Source: Polyangiaceae bacterium
Lineage (GTDB): Bacteria; Myxococcota_A; Polyangia; Polyangiales; Polyangiaceae
Assembly: GCA_016712345.1 (NCBI GenBank)
Contig: JADJRH010000001.1
Location: 2,728,001 to 2,792,000, forward strand
Length of the DNA: 64,000 nt
Reading direction: 5' to 3'
Below are positions 18,116 through 26,216 of the stretch, in pieces (positions within the stretch are counted from its first letter, which is position 1; each line of letters opens with the position of its first letter). Below the pieces are notes generated by a model. It worked only from the letters and a program-made list of their open reading frames with translations. It did no database searches and was not told the origin of the DNA. The translations under genes and the position numbers were made by a program.

Positions 18116-20692
18116 ATGGACGTTCTTTCGCTCTGCCCCCTCCCGGCAGCACCCCTCGTTTGGGAACTCCTCCCCGGACGGTGGGTGCTGACCGTGGTAT
18201 GCAAGGCCACCTACCGCATTGAACCCGGTTTGAGCCCCCTCGCCCAAGAGCACGAACCTCTGTGGGACACCGATAAATATTGGGACGACGACGCCTCTCG
18301 CAGCATCCGCGTTCCGAGTGACCTCATCCCGTTTAAACCCCGCGCCGACGTCGTTCTTGTGGGCAGCGCCTTCGCCAAGGGAAGCAGCTCAGTCAGATCG
18401 CTTGTGGCCCGCGTCGCCGTTGGCAGTGTTGACAAATCAATTGAAGTGATGTGTGCCCGCGTTCGCACCCGTGATGGTGAACTAAGGGAGGGAAAACGCT
18501 GGACCAAAATGCCAATCTCCTACGAACGGGCGGCCCGCAGCGCCGACAACCCCGTTGGAATTGGGGCGGGATCTCCCCGCGACCCTTACGGTCAACTTCC
18601 CTTACCCTGCGTCTACCCGGTAGGCGCATCTTCTATTATTGACAAACCTGTACCTTCCATCGGCCTCGGCCCCATCTCGCCTGACTGGCCGCTCCGCAAA
18701 CGCGCCCGTGGCCAACTCCCGCCTGACCATCCCGTCGAGCTTGCCCCGTTTGGTGAAGGGTTTGACGCAGCGTTTTTTCAGGCTGCCCCACCTGACCAAC
18801 AAACAGACACCATCAAACCCAACGAACGAATCACGCTTGAACACCTCCACGCTCGCCATGCCTCGCTTGTCACCTCCCTTCCCGGGGTCGCGCCCCGCGC
18901 CCGGGTAGAAATACCAGGGACAGCCCCGCGTGAAATGACCCTTGCCGGGGATACGCTGTGGATTGATACCGACGCCGGCATCTGTACAGTCACCTTCCGC
19001 GCCAAGGTTGACCTTACCCGTCCCGACCAAGACGGCCGCGTGCTTGTCGCCCTTGCAAAACCCACAGAGAGTATTCCATGGGCCAAGCTCGCGCCCGCAC
19101 CCCCGCCGCCCAAATCGCTTCCACCTGTTCAGACGCCCACCAAAGTTCCACCTCCGCCGCCGGTAGGTTCATCCACGGCTGTTGGAACCGTCTCGCTCCA
19201 TACAAACTTCAGAAAACCTTCCCAACCCCCCGCGCCGCCTCCACCTCCCGCGCCCGCCATGGCCCCGCTGCCAATGGCCCCGCCGCCTCCTCCCATTGTC
19301 GACGAAATTTCAGATAGCGACTTGGATGTTGAAATCACTCTGAGTGAAGAACCCGCTCGCCTGTTAGAACAAACAAGCGCCTTCCGAGCGGTCACAAAAC
19401 CCTTTCCAAAAGCCTCGGCAGAAGTGGCGGCCTTACCTTTTCAACCCGCCCCGCCCGGCTATCAACCCCCCGCGGCCTTCCCATCCAAACCACCCGTGCC
19501 GGCTCCACCCGCCATGGTAGAAAACCTTGCCGCGTTTGCAGCGCCTTCGCGTCGCCACACCATCCCTGACTGGGCCGAAGTTGGAAGTCCGCCGCCGCCT
19601 GACTATCTACCGCCCATTGAACCTTCCAAAACGCCGGCCCCACCGCCGCTCCTCACGGCGACCGCACCATGGGCTCCCCTCGCTTCACCTCCCGCGCCCA
19701 TTCCACCCCTGTTGCCCGCCCCGCCAGACGGTCCTTTTGGCGTGCTGGAGGCTTCCAACGCGGCTGTTCGCGGTGCCGACATTCCACCCCCGCGCACCTC
19801 CGAGTCTGAAGTCAAATCGGTAGAACCGCGGCCCCAACCTACCCCCATTCAAATCACCCCGGTAGAACTCATTTGGTTTGACCCAATGGTAGGTGCCCTG
19901 TTGCCCCCGGTAGAAAATGGCGGTACCCCCAATTCTACCTCCCCACAAGCCGCCAACCCCGCCGACGACAAAGGTGCCAACGCAAAACCCGGTGAAACCC
20001 CGGCCCAGAGTGAAAAGGCCAAAGAAGACCTCCTCGCAGAACTCCTCAAAACCCGCGTCTACGAGGCCCTCACCCGCGGTGTACCCATTGCCGCCTCCGC
20101 GGTCGAATCCGCGCTAGAATCGGCAGAAGAAGAAAGCCCGCCTCGCCCCGCATTTGTACTCCTCAGCGGCACGCTTGAAATGTCCCTCGACGATGTCGAA
20201 GCCCTCAAAGCCACCGTCGCCGCGGCCTCACCCCTTGCCCCGTCTGACAAAAAGCTCAAAGAGGCCATCGACGTCGCCAACGAAATGCTCAAAACCCCCA
20301 TGTTGGGCATGCCTGACTTTGCCCAAGGCCTCGCCCAACGCATTCGCGACGCCTGGACAAAAGTCAACCGCGCCCTCCCCGCCGACCACCTTACCACCTG
20401 TACAGAACGCCTCCTCCTCGAACAACGTAGTTATCAAAAGCGCGATCTTCTCGACGACACATGGATTCGCGCCCAATTCTACGGCACCCCCACAGACCCA
20501 TTTATACCCCTTTACCTACCCATCAAAATCGCCAAACGCCTGCCCCTCTTTCGGCGCTTTTCAGCCCGCATCTTGGTAGAAGTTGTGTGGCAACAAGACC
20601 AGTATGAATCGTGTCCTGTTGCCCTCCGCGCCTGGGCCCTCGGCCGTCTACCCAATCGTTCTAGGCCGCGCGTTATTCGAAAAGCCACCTGA
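18116..20692 (+). CDS. DUF2169 domain protein, T6SS-associated adaptor candidate, with long Pro-rich middle
   Basis: 858 residues. The N-terminal about 310 residues match DUF2169 in character (PGRWVLTVVCKATYRI; WDDDASRSIRVPSDLIPFKP; adjacent beta-strands), a domain repeatedly found next to vgrG and regarded as a loader or adaptor for spike cargo. About 320-600 is a Pro/Ala-rich low-complexity linker, and about 630-858 is a second folded region ending in EVVWQQDQYESCPVALRAW. It begins 15 bases after the vgrG stop, so the two are almost certainly co-transcribed. No signal peptide. The function of the C-terminal domain is unknown. Confidence 0.8.
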   Translation: MDVLSLCPLPAAPLVWELLPGRWVLTVVCKATYRIEPGLSPLAQEHEPLWDTDKYWDDDASRSIRVPSDLIPFKPRADVVLVGSAFAKGSSSVRSLVARVAVGSVDKSIEVMCARVRTRDGELREGKRWTKMPISYERAARSADNPVGIGAGSPRDPYGQLPLPCVYPVGASSIIDKPVPSIGLGPISPDWPLRKRARGQLPPDHPVELAPFGEGFDAAFFQAAPPDQQTDTIKPNERITLEHLHARHASLVTSLPGVAPRARVEIPGTAPREMTLAGDTLWIDTDAGICTVTFRAKVDLTRPDQDGRVLVALAKPTESIPWAKLAPAPPPPKSLPPVQTPTKVPPPPPVGSSTAVGTVSLHTNFRKPSQPPAPPPPPAPAMAPLPMAPPPPPIVDEISDSDLDVEITLSEEPARLLEQTSAFRAVTKPFPKASAEVAALPFQPAPPGYQPPAAFPSKPPVPAPPAMVENLAAFAAPSRRHTIPDWAEVGSPPPPDYLPPIEPSKTPAPPPLLTATAPWAPLASPPAPIPPLLPAPPDGPFGVLEASNAAVRGADIPPPRTSESEVKSVEPRPQPTPIQITPVELIWFDPMVGALLPPVENGGTPNSTSPQAANPADDKGANAKPGETPAQSEKAKEDLLAELLKTRVYEALTRGVPIAASAVESALESAEEESPPRPAFVLLSGTLEMSLDDVEALKATVAAASPLAPSDKKLKEAIDVANEMLKTPMLGMPDFAQGLAQRIRDAWTKVNRALPADHLTTCTERLLLEQRSYQKRDLLDDTWIRAQFYGTPTDPFIPLYLPIKIAKRLPLFRRFSARILVEVVWQQDQYESCPVALRAWALGRLPNRSRPRVIRKAT

Positions 20693-21057
20693 CTCGTCCC
20701 GCAATGACCTGAGGCGTCTCGATTCCTGACACGTCGCATTCAACACGGAGTTCCCCAGCGGCGCATGCGCCTCATTCGAACGGCGAGTAACTCGTTGCGG
20801 TTGAGTTGTCGATGCAGCAGAAAAGAGCCCGTTCTGGGAGGTCCGGCGACTTGAGATGTCCATCACGTCGCCATCCACCGGTCTCGCCGGTCTCTCGTTT
20901 TCGTCGTGGCTGCGCTCGCCACAGAACTCCATCTGGAGAACCCGACGCGCCACGCTGTTCGCTTTTCCGCTTGGCGACGGGCAAGGGTGTCCCAAACGTC
21001 TCGACAAGACTGGATCCGTGCCTTGCAGAACGTTCCGCTAAAGGGAAGTTACCTAGG

Positions 21058-21185
21058 AGGCACGGAGATCACGGAGATCCACGGAGTTTCGGCCTCCGTG
21101 TCCCCTCAGTGTCCTCTGTGAGTCCGTGGTGAAGAGACGTTCCTGATGGCGCGACGTGTCAGGTCGTTGCGTGACGTTTCATTTC
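21058..21185. repeat. Dispersed repeat with ACGGAG direct repeats (copy 1)
   Basis: Begins with CACGGAG-type words repeated about every 10 bases (from 21060), matched by inverted CTCCGTG and CTCTGTG words, then TCCGTGGTGAAGAGACGT (21123-21140) and GACGTGTCAGGTCGTTGCGTG. The 18-base word recurs exactly at 42481-42498 with related flanks. It occupies the end of a roughly 530-base gene-free stretch (20693-21225); the rest of that stretch shows only short inverted repeats. Confidence 0.6.
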
Positions 21186-21225
21186 GGGGGTGCACATTTC
21201 TTTTTCTCATGGTATCGTCTCCGCC

Positions 21226-22152
21226 ATGGATCCGCCATCCCGTCGTGAAGCGTTGCGTGCTTCCGGTTTTTCGGGTCACTCGGTGCAAGCGTATGCGCCG
21301 GGTGCAGGTTCGCCACGGTCGTCGGAAAGATATCCAGAGCTTGATGCGCATTTGGTCAAGCCCGAGGTTACCCGTGACGAGGTGGTTCGTGGTCGGCGTG
21401 TGGTCGCGTTGCCGTCGGCCCCTGAACATGGTGATCCACATTTTCGGCTCGACTACGTGATCGCCGCACATCTCAAGCAGGGTTATACCGGCTCCACCGA
21501 CATGATCACGCGCTTTTCAGAGCGCAGTGACTTTGCCACTGATACAAGCATTCGGCGCTCCGGTATCGATCCCGCCACGGGTAAGCGCTATCTCGAAGAG
21601 GTTGCGTTTGAGGTTGTACATACCCAATCGCTCAAAGACATGCGTGAGCGGGCCGAAGATCTCACGGCGCGCGGGGTGCGGCGCATGTTTGCTATTTTTG
21701 TAAAGCGTCAGGTCGTGGCAGAATGGGCTTCGGCTGACGGTAAGTTTTTAGACCTGGCGGCCGATGCCTCAATCACGGATGAAACGCTGAGCGCTCCCTT
21801 TCCGGTGCGAGCCTTGCTCAACGCGGCAGAAAGTGACAATGGCGTGGCCATGGCGCTCTTGGCAAAAAACAACCCTGTGTTGGCCGCAAACATTCAGGCT
21901 CAACGTGAAAAAGCGCTGCAAGAAGGCCGTGAAGAGGGCATTGACAAGGGCATTGAAAAAGGCGTTGTAGCAGGGCAGCAGAATGCCCTTCTCACCATCC
22001 TCAAAGCCCGAAATCTACCCATCAGCTCCGCCGCACAACAAGCCATCCGAGCCTGCAACAACCTGCAAACCTTGGAGCGATGGGTTCAAAAAGCCCTCAC
22101 CGTCAAGTCGGCAGAAGAGTTGGTTCTCCCCAAGCGCAAGCCCCGCGCTTAA
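21226..22152 (+). CDS. Uma2-like / PD-(D/E)XK fold protein with C-terminal charged coil
   Basis: About 308 residues. The core RSDFATDTSIRRSG ... RYLEEVAFEVVHTQSLKDMRERAEDL ... GVRRMFAIFVKR resembles Uma2/DUF820 restriction-endonuclease-fold proteins (acidic residue, then E-x-x-E, then Lys/Arg-rich helix and a beta-strand). The C-terminus has a repeated REEGIDKGIEKGV coil like that of Rpn/DUF4351 proteins, which are present nearby. Biochemical role unknown; possibly a nuclease-like accessory gene. ATG 21226 chosen because the domain starts soon after; an ATG at 21190 is also in frame. First gene of the accessory island. Confidence 0.55.
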   Translation: MDPPSRREALRASGFSGHSVQAYAPGAGSPRSSERYPELDAHLVKPEVTRDEVVRGRRVVALPSAPEHGDPHFRLDYVIAAHLKQGYTGSTDMITRFSERSDFATDTSIRRSGIDPATGKRYLEEVAFEVVHTQSLKDMRERAEDLTARGVRRMFAIFVKRQVVAEWASADGKFLDLAADASITDETLSAPFPVRALLNAAESDNGVAMALLAKNNPVLAANIQAQREKALQEGREEGIDKGIEKGVVAGQQNALLTILKARNLPISSAAQQAIRACNNLQTLERWVQKALTVKSAEELVLPKRKPRA

Positions 22153-22211
22153 ACTTTATTCCAGTCACACTGTTCGTTCCCGCGCGTGAACGACTGCGAC
22201 TTTGAACCAGC

Positions 22212-22775
22212 TTACGGCCCATTCACATGCCACGGTGGAAGTGGGTAACACGTTGCGCTCGCCGCCGCACAGGCGAGCGGCCATCCATGCTCCGCCATTT
22301 CCGTCGGCCCGCGCGCGCCCGCGCAATCTTCATCCCTTTTACACGTGAGTAAACAACGCCCACCCTGACAGCGGTAAGGGTAACAACTCACCTCACCCTT
22401 TGCGGTTTGCAAGGTGCTCCTCCCCGAACATGTACCCACCGCAAATTCAGGTGTCAGCTCCCGCGGCAGCCCTGTGCTCACCGGCTCCGTCGCGCTTCCC
22501 GCCGACGTTGCCGTTGAGGAAACCGCAGCTTTGCTCGCCGAGGCCGACGCGGGGGCCAATCCCGACGTTGCCGATGGCGACCCTACCGGCTCCGCGTCAG
22601 ATGCCGCAGAAGAGGTAAGGGTAGACCCCTGCGCCGCGGTTGAACCAGGCGTTGCGGTTGGCGTGGAAGGAGGAGAGACCCGCTCAACGGCCGGCGCGGC
22701 GCACGCCGGGCCAAACAAAACACCGCTCACAAGGAGAGCGCGCACCAAGCCAAGCCGACAATCCACACGACCCAT
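22212..22775 (-). CDS. Hypothetical secreted protein or lipoprotein, Ser/Thr/Ala-rich with C-terminal cysteines
   Basis: 187 residues. A hydrophobic leader (LVRALLVSGVLFGPACA) looks like a signal peptide; the Cys suggests a poor lipobox (GPAC). About 35-105 is a low-complexity Pro/Ser/Thr/Ala linker. The C-terminal 70 residues contain eight or so Cys (GTCSG, VSCYPYRC, CLLTCKRDEDC, ATCYPL), suggesting a small disulfide-rich exported domain. Similar linker-plus-Cys domains are common in myxobacterial envelope proteins. Not further recognised. Confidence 0.55.
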   Translation of the reverse strand: MGRVDCRLGLVRALLVSGVLFGPACAAPAVERVSPPSTPTATPGSTAAQGSTLTSSAASDAEPVGSPSATSGLAPASASASKAAVSSTATSAGSATEPVSTGLPRELTPEFAVGTCSGRSTLQTAKGEVSCYPYRCQGGRCLLTCKRDEDCAGARGPTEMAEHGWPLACAAASATCYPLPPWHVNGP

Positions 22776-22815
22776 TCCCCATAGCTATCACCCTCCGCCG
22801 CCCCATTGCAAAGTC

Positions 22816-22928
22816 ATCAGCGTTGCAACATTTTTCTGCCCGCCTTCACTTTTTGAAATAAAAATTCCCCGAAACACCCAGTTACATCCGAGGCTCGGCG
22901 CACCAAGGTGCCACCCTCGGAGTCAGGC
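22816..22928 (+). promoter_or_regulatory. Conserved structured leader of Rpn copy 1
   Basis: This roughly 110-base stretch is nearly repeated before the other two Rpn copies (30969-31076 and 32430-32544). It has an AT-rich part (CTTTTTGAAATAAAAATTC) followed by a nested hairpin: CCGAG pairs with CTCGG, and inside it GGCGC pairs with GTGCC, GCGCC or GCGCT depending on the copy. Conservation outside the reading frame and base changes compatible with pairing suggest a promoter plus an RNA element. Confidence 0.5.
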
Positions 22929-22964
22929 ATGTCCAAGTCGTCTTCCCATCCCCATGATGCGTGT

Positions 22965-23110
22965 CAGGTGGCTGGTGGTTTTCGTAACGAGCAGCCCCGA
23001 TCACGCGTCCGAGCGAGAACCGGAGCGGAACATACGCTGCGTATTTGAGCACCGGAAGCGCAGCGAGGACGCGTTAGCGGGGCGCGCAGTAGAAAAACAC
23101 CAGCCACCTG
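22965..23110. mobile_element. 146-bp palindromic (MITE-like) element, copy in Rpn 1
   Basis: Ends are inverted repeats, CAGGTGGCTGGTGGTTTTC and CAGGTGGCTGGTGTTTTTC when read inward. Further inside, ACGCGTCC pairs with GGACGCGT, and the centre is TACGCTGCGTA, so the whole element folds on itself. It has no coding capacity. The same element, same length and same insertion site, is at 31119-31264. The Rpn copy at 32545 lacks it, giving the empty site GATACGTTGGTCCGTCAT for comparison. Confidence 0.8.
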
Positions 23111-23247
23111 GTGCGTCATGTCTTCGGCGATCCTGAACGCCAAAGGCGAATTGCAACATCTCTTGCCCCCAGAACTGAGCGCCCAACTCAACTGGTCCAC
23201 TCTCAAACTTGAGCCAGGCGCCTTTCGTGGATGAAGAGCTGCGCGCA

Positions 23248-23427
23248 AGCCCGGATTATTTACGAGGCGATTGCGCGAAGGGCCCAACCCGCAGCGAAAA
23301 GGCCGCACGCCGGCGCGCAGGGCCGGAAACGTACTCTTGTACGTTGGAGTGCCTGAGCACCGCCGTACGGCCTTTGCAGCGCGGGTTCGGACCCTTTCGC
23401 GCGGAGTCCTCGTGAATAGTCCGGGCT
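23248..23427. mobile_element. 180-bp palindromic (MITE-like) element, different family, in Rpn 1
   Basis: Left end AGCCCGGATTATTTACGAGG and right end (read inward) AGCCCGGACTATTCACGAGG are imperfect inverted repeats that continue for about 55 bases (GCGCGAA, ACCCGC, AAAGGCC). The centre AACGTAC-TCTT-GTACGTT completes a near full-length palindrome. No open reading frame. Rpn copies 2 and 3 are uninterrupted at the same place, between codons for ELRA and YSDLL. Confidence 0.8.
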
Positions 23428-24272
23428 ACCTATTCAGATCTTCTCTTCTCCATCGACTACCAAGGCCAACTCGCCTATCTCTACTTCCTCCTCGAACATC
23501 AAACGTTGCCGGAGCGTTTTTTTATCTTTCGTCTACTCAAATATCTGGTTCGCGTTTTTGACAAATGGCTGCGTGAAAATCCTACGGCTACCCATCTCCC
23601 CATTGTTATTCCCATGTTGCTTTGCCACGGCCGCAAACCGTGGATCTACCCACTGCGGTTTGAAGAATTGGTCAACATTCCCCAAGACATCGCCCCCTTC
23701 GTTCTCGACTTCATCCCCAAATTCCGCGCCGCAGTGGACGACTTGTCTACCCAATCGCATGAAGCATTGCGCGAGCGCGCCATGACGGAGTTTGCCCGCG
23801 TCACCCTGTGGAGCCTCAAAACGGCCACCAACACAGAAGAAATGCTCCGCACCGTGGAACTATGGGCAACCCACCTGCACGCATTGCGCAATGCCCATAA
23901 CGGCGCCGCTGCACTTGCCACAGTCATTCGCTACGTGTTTGCCGTGCACGAACGGCCTGAAGAAGTTGTTTTAACGACCCTTGCAAAAGTGATGGAAATG
24001 GAGGAAAAAGAAGTTATGGCCACCGTGGAAGAGCAATTGATCGCCAAAGGTCGTCAACGCGGCATTGAAGAAGGCCTGATGCAAGGCTTGATGCAAGGCC
24101 GCGAACAAGGTCTGACGCAAGGCCAGCGCGCCGTGCTTCTGCGCCTGTTGGAGCGCAAGTTCGGAAAAGTGCCCGCCGAGTTCACCGCCCGGGTTGAAGC
24201 CGCCCCCCTCAGCGAGCTTGAAACCTGGCTTGACCGAGTGCTCGTCGCGCAGTCTTTCTCCAACGTGTTTGA

Positions 24273-24293
24273 CGGGTAGATGTTTACTACCCG
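24273..24293 (+). terminator. Hairpin over the stop codon of Rpn copy 1
   Basis: CGGGTAG (24273-24279, containing the TAG stop) pairs with CTACCCG (24287-24293). Copies 2 and 3 keep a similar stem, GGGTAG...CTACCC, although the loop differs. No T run follows, so termination is only a possibility. Confidence 0.4.
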
Positions 24294-24312
24294 CGGCCGC
24301 GCAAAAACCTGA

Positions 24313-24774
24313 CTACTGCCCCATTTCAAACGAGGCAGGAAATTTCGCCAACTCAATCCCAATGTCCTGCGCCACCGCCATGTCCAATGCGGCCACCGTG
24401 GCCGACACATTCAGGTTGGGGACGATTGTCGCCGGCATCTGGTGAAACGTCACCATCTCCACCTCAACCGGCCCAACGTCAAACGCCCCCATCACAATCA
24501 ACCCATCGCGACCTACCCATACCAAATGCCCATGGTAAGGTCCAATCGCCACGTCGGCCGACCGCGCCACCACCGACACCACGGTTGAACGGTCAAACCA
24601 AATATCCGCCGTCAACCCGCGCAGTGTGATTTGCAGGAGAGTATAACCCGCATCGGAGGCGCGACTGCCCAATTCCAACGCGTGACCCACAGAGGGAGCG
24701 ACGCCGTAAAGACACGCGCGAGCAACAGCATCAATGGGAGCTTGAATAGTAGTCAGGTTGTTCATGCGCATCAC
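24313..24774 (-). CDS. Hypothetical protein
   Basis: 153 residues, alternating hydrophobic and polar beta-like segments (LLQITLRGLTADIWFDRSTVV, in part; GHLVWVGRDGLIVMGAFDVG) with a helix near the end (VSATVAALDMAVAQDIGIELAK). No signal peptide or membrane segment and no family I recognise. It converges on the Rpn copy and diverges from the four-gene operon, sharing with it the upstream palindrome region (24804-24912). Start GTG 24774 or the ATG codons just after. Confidence 0.5.
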   Translation of the reverse strand: MMRMNNLTTIQAPIDAVARACLYGVAPSVGHALELGSRASDAGYTLLQITLRGLTADIWFDRSTVVSVVARSADVAIGPYHGHLVWVGRDGLIVMGAFDVGPVEVEMVTFHQMPATIVPNLNVSATVAALDMAVAQDIGIELAKFPASFEMGQ

Positions 24775-24803
24775 ATACGGCGCGTCGTGGCACTCACAAC
24801 GGA

Positions 24804-24912
24804 GTGTCCGCGGACACCTTCAGAGTTGACCCGATGGACACGTTGTTTGGCCCTCCCCGCGTGATTGGACACGTTCTGGTCGCGGGACATGTCCAACCCT
24901 CAGAACGTGTCC
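24804..24912. promoter_or_regulatory. Palindrome cluster (TGTCC/GGACA half-sites) upstream of the MoxR-FGE operon
   Basis: GTGTCCGCGGACAC (24804-24817) is a 14-bp perfect palindrome; GGACATGTCC (24885-24894) is a 10-bp one. The second is framed by a perfect 12-bp inverted repeat, GGACACGTTCTG (24867-24878) and CAGAACGTGTCC (24901-24912). Another GGACAC is at 24836. All share a TGTCC half-site. It lies 75-180 bases before the first gene of the operon and just before the divergent hypothetical gene, so it is a good operator candidate for both. Confidence 0.6.
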
Positions 24913-24986
24913 GAGCAAAGAGGCTGACAAATCGAAACGGCTGTGTTTATCCTTTGAAACCCCAAACCCGGTCACGAGGGCCCTGT

Positions 24987-26198
24987 ATGACGAAGGTGCG
25001 CACAGACACAGTGGACAACTCGGATGGTCACGTGTGGGCCTGCCTCAAAGAACGTATCAGTTTGTTTTGTCGAAGCGCCGAAGACCGCAAGTGCAGGGAC
25101 TGGCTCGAAAAGCGGGCTGGAGCGGCCGGCAAAACATACAGGCGTTGGGCAAATGAGGAGAATCCGTCGCTCGAGCTGCTCCAAGAAGTGTGCGAGGCCC
25201 TCAACAATGAGGCTGAAAACGGAACGTCCCCGCTTGATCCTCCGCTTGAACCGCTCACGATCGAGGGTCTACTGCGGTGTGTCGAGGCGCGCCGCAACGC
25301 GTTGAACAATCACTCCCCCGATCCACGCTTGGCAGCCAAGCTAAAAGCGGAAATGGAGGCGCTATTGGAGCATTGCCCCGACTTGCTGAGGGCAATGATC
25401 GCTCAACGTTACACGCATGGTCAATCCAACCCCACCGCAAGCAATGTGGCCGATGCGCTTCTTGCCTCTCAGGTTGATAAGGCCATTTCCGATGTGGCGG
25501 GCCTTATGAGTCCGCGCGTTGAACACTCGTTGAAGATCGCCGAACCTTGCCGCAGGCTTCTTGGGTGCCTTCTTGCGGTGGGGGTCGATTGGGTAGATTT
25601 CCACAAGCGGGACTTGGGGAACTCATCAAACGGAGCCTTAGAACTGACGCTGCTCACCAAGACCGTGGCTGAAGTGGCCGTTGCTCGGCACGAAATGGTT
25701 CCATGTGAATTCGCGCCCGTGTTTTACGAGGCTGAAGAAGCGGAAGGTTTGTTTCGCCTTCCAGATCCTGCTGGCCGTTTCGCCCCCATGTTTGGAAACA
25801 TGGACGTGAATACTCCAGAACTCCTTAAACACACTGCGCTTGGTCTCGCGCACGAGCATGCCTTTGACACGCTGGGGCCCCTTGAACGATATCCTTTTTG
25901 GAAAAGGATTCGTCAAAGCCATCCCAATCTGGAGGTGTTTCAGAAAATAGCTGCACGCCACATAAAAGCGCAGATTGGTCGAGGGCGGCGTTTCTACTTG
26001 TTGTTTATCGACGAGCAAGTTGAGCAGTACGCTAAGCGCAACGACTTGGATCATCACTGGGCATCGCTTGTGACTGTGCTTACCACTGCTCTCCCGGAGG
26101 CGCGGGCGGTTCGCCTCAAGCTATTGCGCGACGAATCCCACGACGAGAAAGAACTTGACCTCGCCGATCTCATTTCAGCAGCCAACAAAGTCCCTTGA
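24987..26198 (+). CDS. Hypothetical helical protein, first gene of the MoxR-FGE operon
   Basis: 403 residues, mostly alpha-helical by composition. The first 75 residues (VWACLKERISLFCRSAEDRK ... TYRRWANEENPSLELLQEVCEAL) look like a compact helical or HTH-like domain. The rest contains a central hydrophobic helix (RRLLGCLLAVGVDWVDF) and beta-strands near the C-terminus (RRFYLLFIDEQVEQYA). No catalytic motif recognised. I chose ATG 24987 with GAGGG at 24976-24980; an in-frame GTG at 24804 lies inside the palindromes. The MoxR gene begins 18 bases after the stop. By position it may be a sensor, adaptor or effector-associated component. Confidence 0.7.
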   Translation: MTKVRTDTVDNSDGHVWACLKERISLFCRSAEDRKCRDWLEKRAGAAGKTYRRWANEENPSLELLQEVCEALNNEAENGTSPLDPPLEPLTIEGLLRCVEARRNALNNHSPDPRLAAKLKAEMEALLEHCPDLLRAMIAQRYTHGQSNPTASNVADALLASQVDKAISDVAGLMSPRVEHSLKIAEPCRRLLGCLLAVGVDWVDFHKRDLGNSSNGALELTLLTKTVAEVAVARHEMVPCEFAPVFYEAEEAEGLFRLPDPAGRFAPMFGNMDVNTPELLKHTALGLAHEHAFDTLGPLERYPFWKRIRQSHPNLEVFQKIAARHIKAQIGRGRRFYLLFIDEQVEQYAKRNDLDHHWASLVTVLTTALPEARAVRLKLLRDESHDEKELDLADLISAANKVP

Positions 26199-26216
26199 TG
26201 GATCCCGAAGAAGACC

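Larger units (their letters stand above)
22929..24279 (+). pseudogene. Rpn family PD-(D/E)XK nuclease/transposase-like gene, copy 1, disrupted
   Basis: Homologous along its length to the intact copy at 32545. The start MSKSSSHPHD is followed at once by a 146-bp palindromic insertion (22965-23110) that brings a stop (TGA). A two-base deletion follows at GAACGCC. A later ATG (23118) re-opens the frame, but an extra T (near 23223) and a second 180-bp insertion (23248-23427) break it again. From about 23428 the remaining 280 codons are intact (LPERFF..., EEGLMQGLMQGREQGL repeat, SNVFDG end), so a truncated product could still be made. The catalytic SDLLFSID ... LLEHQ stretch lies after the second insertion. 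Confidence 0.85.

Noticed and set aside
17294..18253. 319-codon minus-strand open frame across the end of vgrG
   Set aside because: Antisense to vgrG and the start of the DUF2169 gene; no recognisable motif.
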